NCBI RefSeq assembly: GCF_026340305.1
Contig: NZ_JAPEPI010000001.1
Location: 2,852,001-2,916,000, forward strand
Reading direction: 5' to 3'
From: Streptomyces sp. NBC_01381
GTDB taxonomy: Bacteria > Actinomycetota > Actinomycetes > Streptomycetales > Streptomycetaceae
DNA: 64,000 nt
Each line of letters opens with the position of its first letter. Position 1 is the stretch's first letter. The position numbers and the translations under genes are program-made. The notes beneath the pieces were generated by a model that was given only the letters and a program-made list of their open reading frames with translations, made no database searches and was not told the origin of the DNA. This document shows positions 61,009 through 64,000 of this stretch, one piece after another.

Positions 61009-61046
61009 CCGACGGCGGCACCCACTTCTGGCGGCACCCACTTCGG
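60988..61046. repeat. Triplicated 3' end of the first SDR gene
   Basis: GACGGCGGCACCCACTTCTG ends the gene (60988-61007), is repeated exactly at 61011-61030, and again in part (GCGGCACCCACTTCGG) at 61031-61046, right up to the ribosome site of the next SDR. These are tandem duplications of the gene's last codons and stop. Confidence 0.95.
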
Positions 61047-61059
61047 AGGGAAGAGCAGC

Positions 61060-61926
61060 ATGAGCAAGGCAAGCGAGACCTTCGCGGGCAAGGTCGTCGT
61101 CATCACCGGCGCGTCCGCGGGCATCGGATCCGGATTCGCCCGGCACGCCGCGACCCTCGGCATGCGTCTGGTCCTGGCCGACATGGCCGCCGACCGGCTC
61201 TCGGCCCTGACCGATGAACTGCGGGCCTCCGGCGTCGAGGTCGAGGCGGTCGTGACCGACGTGGCCGACCCGCTGTCCGTCGACGCCCTCGCGGACCGTG
61301 CGTACGAACGCTTCGGCGCGGTCGACATGCTGATCAACAACGCCGGGATCATGGTGATGGGCTACTCCTGGGAGATCCCCGCCGAGCGCTGGGACGCCGC
61401 CCTGCGGATCAACATCGGCGGGTATGTGAACGGCATACGTTCCTTCGTGCCGCGCCTGCTCGAGCGGTCCACGCGGACCTGGGTGCTCAATGTGTCGTCG
61501 GTCGGCGGACTGCTGCCGAGCCCTCTGATGGCGCCCTACAGCGTGACCAAGTTCGGGACGCTCGCGCTCACCGAGTCCCTCGCCCACGAGATGCGGATGA
61601 AGCAGGCGCGGGTGCAGGTCTCGGTGGTGCTGCCGGACTCGGTCAAGAGCGAGATATTCAGGGCTGCGCGGCCGGGGGACGGTACACCGCCGGAGATAGC
61701 GGGGTTCAACGAACAGCTGCAGCAGCGCGCCGACACCCAGGGGATCACGCCCGAGGAGCACGCACGCCGTGTCTTCGAGCAGGCCGCGGAGGGCCGTTAC
61801 TGGATCATTCCGCAGCCCGAGATGATCGACGCGGCACTCCAGCCGCGCACGGACATGATCCTCTCGCGGACGAACCCGGGGCAGGAGCCGGGGCAGCAGC
61901 CGGGGCAGGAGCCGGGCGGGGTCTGA
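61060..61926 (+). CDS. Short-chain dehydrogenase/reductase, second of pair
   Basis: This 288-residue SDR has TGASAGIGSGFARHA, NNAGIMVMGY, catalytic Ser in LNVSSVGG and Tyr/Lys in YSVTKFG. The C-terminal tail is repetitive (PGQEPGQQPGQEPGG) and probably dispensable. Start ATG 61060 follows GGAGGG. It is operonic with the SDR at 60223. The 121-base region after it holds no gene. Confidence 0.9.
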   Translation: MSKASETFAGKVVVITGASAGIGSGFARHAATLGMRLVLADMAADRLSALTDELRASGVEVEAVVTDVADPLSVDALADRAYERFGAVDMLINNAGIMVMGYSWEIPAERWDAALRINIGGYVNGIRSFVPRLLERSTRTWVLNVSSVGGLLPSPLMAPYSVTKFGTLALTESLAHEMRMKQARVQVSVVLPDSVKSEIFRAARPGDGTPPEIAGFNEQLQQRADTQGITPEEHARRVFEQAAEGRYWIIPQPEMIDAALQPRTDMILSRTNPGQEPGQQPGQEPGGV

Positions 61927-62047
61927 GCGGGAGCCGCTTCGGGCGAGCCAGGCCGGGGCCCGTTCGGCCGACCCGCGCCCGGCGGCCGTTCAGCCAAGTG
62001 GCCTACCGCGGATCGTGGGCGGGGCCGGTCGGGCGGAGAGTCGGACC

Positions 62048-62965
62048 ATGCGTGTCTTCCGAGGTATACCCGCCAGGCGCGTGCCGTCATCGGTGCGCGC
62101 GGCGGGGGCCCGAGCGGTCGCGGCAGTGCGGTCGGCGCCGGCGGCCCGAGCGGCCCGTGTCGCGTTGTGCTGTGTGCCCGGAGCCGCGGCCGTGTCGCTG
62201 CTGCTGATATGCGCGGTGTCCGTGGGGCCGGAGACGGCGGCGCGGGCCGGCGGGCCGGTGGAGTTCGGTGGGGTCACCGGGGCTGTGGTCGGCGTGAAGG
62301 AGCGGGACTCCCTGATGCCGGCGGCGGCGGCGCGGGTGCGGCGGCCCGCCGGGCATCCGGCGGGGCAGCCTCCGGTGGTGCTCCGCGCCGACTGGCTGGT
62401 CGACGCGGTGAAGGACCCGCCGCCGGCCCGGTACGCCGACCGGGTCGACGCGGTCTTCGTGCACCACACGGACTCGCCGAACAGCTACGACTGCGCGGAC
62501 GCCCCGCGCATCATCCGCTATCTGTACGTGGGACAGGCGGAGGGCAGGGACTGGGACGACATCGGCTACAACTTCCTGGTCGACCGGTGCGGGACCATCT
62601 ATGAGGGGAGGGCAGGCGGGATCGACAGAGCGGTGGTGGGGGCGCACACCCAGGGCTTCAACCGGGGGTCGGTGGGGATCGCGGCGATCGGGACGTTCAC
62701 GGAGGGGACACCGGTTCCCCGGGCCATGACCGACGCCCTGGCGGCGTTGGCCGCGTGGAAGCTCGGGCTCTCGGACGTCGACCCTCGGTCGACGGTGCGG
62801 TTGGTCTCCACGCACAGCCTCAGCAAGTACCGGGCGGGCAGCAGCGGGCAGTTCCGGGCGATCTCCGGACACAGGGACGGCTACTACACGTACTGCCCGG
62901 GCGCCGCCCTGATGGCCGCGCTCCCCGCGATCAGGGAGACGGCGGCGAGGTTGCAGAGCCGGTAG
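62048..62965 (+). CDS. Secreted PGRP-type N-acetylmuramoyl-L-alanine amidase
   Basis: This 305-residue protein has a basic N-terminal region, one hydrophobic export segment (about residues 40-65) and a PGRP/amidase_2 domain (about 115-300). Zn ligands are the first His of VFVHHTDSPN, His in ISGHRDGYYTYCPG and Cys in CPG; DWDDIGYNFLVDRCGTIYEG and AHTQGFNRGSVGIAAIG are further PGRP motifs. It cleaves the bond between muramic acid and the peptide stem, for cell-wall turnover. ATG 62048 was chosen over the upstream frame because it begins the basic signal. Confidence 0.9.
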   Translation: MRVFRGIPARRVPSSVRAAGARAVAAVRSAPAARAARVALCCVPGAAAVSLLLICAVSVGPETAARAGGPVEFGGVTGAVVGVKERDSLMPAAAARVRRPAGHPAGQPPVVLRADWLVDAVKDPPPARYADRVDAVFVHHTDSPNSYDCADAPRIIRYLYVGQAEGRDWDDIGYNFLVDRCGTIYEGRAGGIDRAVVGAHTQGFNRGSVGIAAIGTFTEGTPVPRAMTDALAALAAWKLGLSDVDPRSTVRLVSTHSLSKYRAGSSGQFRAISGHRDGYYTYCPGAALMAALPAIRETAARLQSR

Positions 62966-63032
62966 CGCGGGGCACGAGCGGATGGGGCGAGCCGCGCGTC
63001 AGCCCGAGCCGCTCATGAAATCGAGCCCCCAC

Positions 63033-63097
63033 GGGGCAGTCGAAGGACGGCCAGTCGAACCACGGGCCAGTCGAACCGCGGGCCTAGTCGACACCGC
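63033..63097. repeat. Four degenerate 15-18-bp repeats at the DUF4240 3' end
   Basis: Units GGGCAGTCGAAGGAC, GGCCAGTCGAACCAC, GGGCCAGTCGAACCGC and GGGCCTAGTCGACACCGC follow one another; the last covers the stop codon of the minus-strand DUF4240 gene at 63084-63086. Confidence 0.75.
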
Positions 63098-63608
63098 CGA
63101 ACGCGACCCAGAGCTTCGGGTAGCGCTGGGCCATCACGCTGTTGTTCTCGAAGTCGAGCGGTGTGCCCTCCGGCTCCGGTGGGGCCGGTGCGATGCCGAG
63201 GTCGGGGGTGACGACACCGGTGAGCTGCTCGTATGCCTCGTCGGCGGCGTACCCGAGCTCCTCGCCGTCACCGTCGATCTCCTCGTCGAAGTCCTCCAGG
63301 AGATCCGCGAGGGAGTCGGGGTCGTGCAGGGCGCCCTCGAAGACCTCACGCCCCTGGCCGATCAGCCAGCACCGGAAGTAGTCGAAGGCGTCGTCGCTCA
63401 CGCCGCCGAGCAGGATCCAGGCGGCGCCCCAAAGGTCCCAGCGGTAGGCGCGGTTGTAGCGCGCCTCGAAGTGACGGGCGAAGTCGAGCACCATGTCCGG
63501 TTCGAGTTCGAGCAGTCTCTCGACGAGCAGGTCGGCGTGGTCCTCGGGGTCGCCCTCGGCGGCCACGCGGGTGCGGTCCACGATCTCCCAGAACTCCGTC
63601 TCGTCCAT
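63084..63608 (-). CDS. DUF4240 domain protein
   Basis: This 174-residue acidic protein matches the DUF4240 pattern: MDETEFWEIVDRTR, ARHFEARYNRAYRWDLWGAA, DAFDYFRCWLIGQGREVFE and DEAYEQLTG. The family is of unknown function and often occurs near toxin- or polymorphic-system genes, though none are evident here. ATG 63608 or GTG 63611 is the start. Confidence 0.88.
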   Translation of the reverse strand: MDETEFWEIVDRTRVAAEGDPEDHADLLVERLLELEPDMVLDFARHFEARYNRAYRWDLWGAAWILLGGVSDDAFDYFRCWLIGQGREVFEGALHDPDSLADLLEDFDEEIDGDGEELGYAADEAYEQLTGVVTPDLGIAPAPPEPEGTPLDFENNSVMAQRYPKLWVAFGGVD

Positions 63609-63740
63609 CACGGGACAAGCATCGGTCCTGGGGGGTGGGTACGCACGTGGAGTGCGGCGGATGCGACTGTCTCGTTATGCGTGCACATGCCCATGGAAAA
63701 CCCGACAGCAGGTGTCGGCATTGGGTGGCAGCCTCGGACC

Positions 63741-64000
63741 ATGGACACCACACGCGCACTTCCGCACACACTGACCGGAAAGATCGCCCTCGTCGCCGGT
63801 GCCACCCGTGGCGCGGGCCGGGCCATGTCCGTGGAGCTCGGCCGTGCAGGGGCCACCGTGTATGTGACGGGACGGACGACCCGCGAGCACACCAGTGAGG
63901 TCGGCCGCACCACCGAGACCATCGAGGAGACCGCCGAGCTGGTCACCGAGGCGGGAGCGGAAGCGGGCGGCGGCAAGGGCATCGCCGTACCCACCGATCA
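63741..64000 (+). CDS. Short-chain dehydrogenase, N-terminal part
   Basis: From ATG 63741 to the window edge (86 codons) the frame encodes TGKIALVAGATRGAGRAMSV then ELGRAGATVYVTGRTTREHT, the nucleotide-binding start of an SDR with the variant AGATRGAG loop. The gene continues beyond the window, so its function cannot be judged. Confidence 0.85.
   Translation, partial: MDTTRALPHTLTGKIALVAGATRGAGRAMSVELGRAGATVYVTGRTTREHTSEVGRTTETIEETAELVTEAGAEAGGGKGIAVPTD

Overview
This window is chromosomal DNA from a high-GC actinomycete, almost certainly a Streptomyces. The evidence is the very GC-rich codon bias, frequent GTG and TTG starts, abundant long perfect hairpin terminators, paired type I and type II glutamine synthetases with GlnR-type operators, an NsdA-like regulator next to lipB/lipA, and many Streptomyces-type secreted enzymes and small regulators. 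From memory, the order glnII ... glnA - RDD protein - DUF4191 protein - small protein - lipA - lipB resembles the S. coelicolor core chromosome. That comparison is recalled, not computed.

Layout. 0-7.5 kb: end of an amidohydrolase, a PAP2 membrane phosphatase, a GH13 alpha-glucosidase with a LacI regulator, a metal-dependent hydrolase plus ferredoxin-type reductase pair, a TetR regulator and a GNAT. 7.6-8.05 kb: a gene-free block of eleven 29/30-bp tandem repeats. 8-20.8 kb: a sigma-like membrane protein, a secreted GH89 N-acetylglucosaminidase, a lipoprotein, a DUF1996 protein, a two-component pair, an MMPL exporter and an epimerase. 20.8-24.4 kb: a winged-helix regulator with a possible leader peptide, and glnII with its GlnR box. 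24.4-32.6 kb: miscellaneous enzymes, an AraC regulator, and a cobalamin riboswitch controlling a lipoprotein-permease-ATPase importer. 32.6-35.7 kb: an unusual giant gene fusing a nucleoside-phosphorylase (MTAN-like) domain, a pentapeptide-repeat linker, one membrane segment with a lipobox, an ABC-type binding domain and a von Willebrand A domain. 35.8-40.8 kb: a metallo-beta-lactamase-fold protein divergent from a CGNR regulator with shared inverted-repeat operators, an MFS exporter, an XRE-cupin regulator and a thioredoxin-reductase-like enzyme. 40.8-43 kb: glnA with its GlnR box, and an RDD protein.

43.0-47.9 kb is an accessory scar inserted in this otherwise core locus. It holds a decayed ISL3 transposase, fragments of other genes, small hypothetical genes, and a large serine integrase broken by deletions and frameshifts that ends against the terminator of the DUF4191 gene. 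47.9-64 kb returns to core genes: DUF4191, lipA, lipB, an NsdA-like regulator, a secreted GH20 protein with a variant catalytic pair, an FAD amine-oxidase-like protein, a TIGR01777 epimerase, a GNAT, a PP2C phosphatase, a TetR regulator divergent from two SDR genes, a PGRP-type amidase, a DUF4240 protein and the start of another SDR.

The clearest functional themes are nitrogen assimilation (two glutamine synthetases under GlnR-type control), lipoate synthesis (lipB to lipA), corrinoid uptake (riboswitch plus ABC transporter), and degradation of amino-sugar polymers and cell wall (GH89, GH20, PGRP amidase). The most unusual items are the MTAN-TM-SBP-VWA fusion, the relic integrative element, the sigma-like membrane protein, and a recurring habit of short tandem repeats lying at or just past gene 3' ends.
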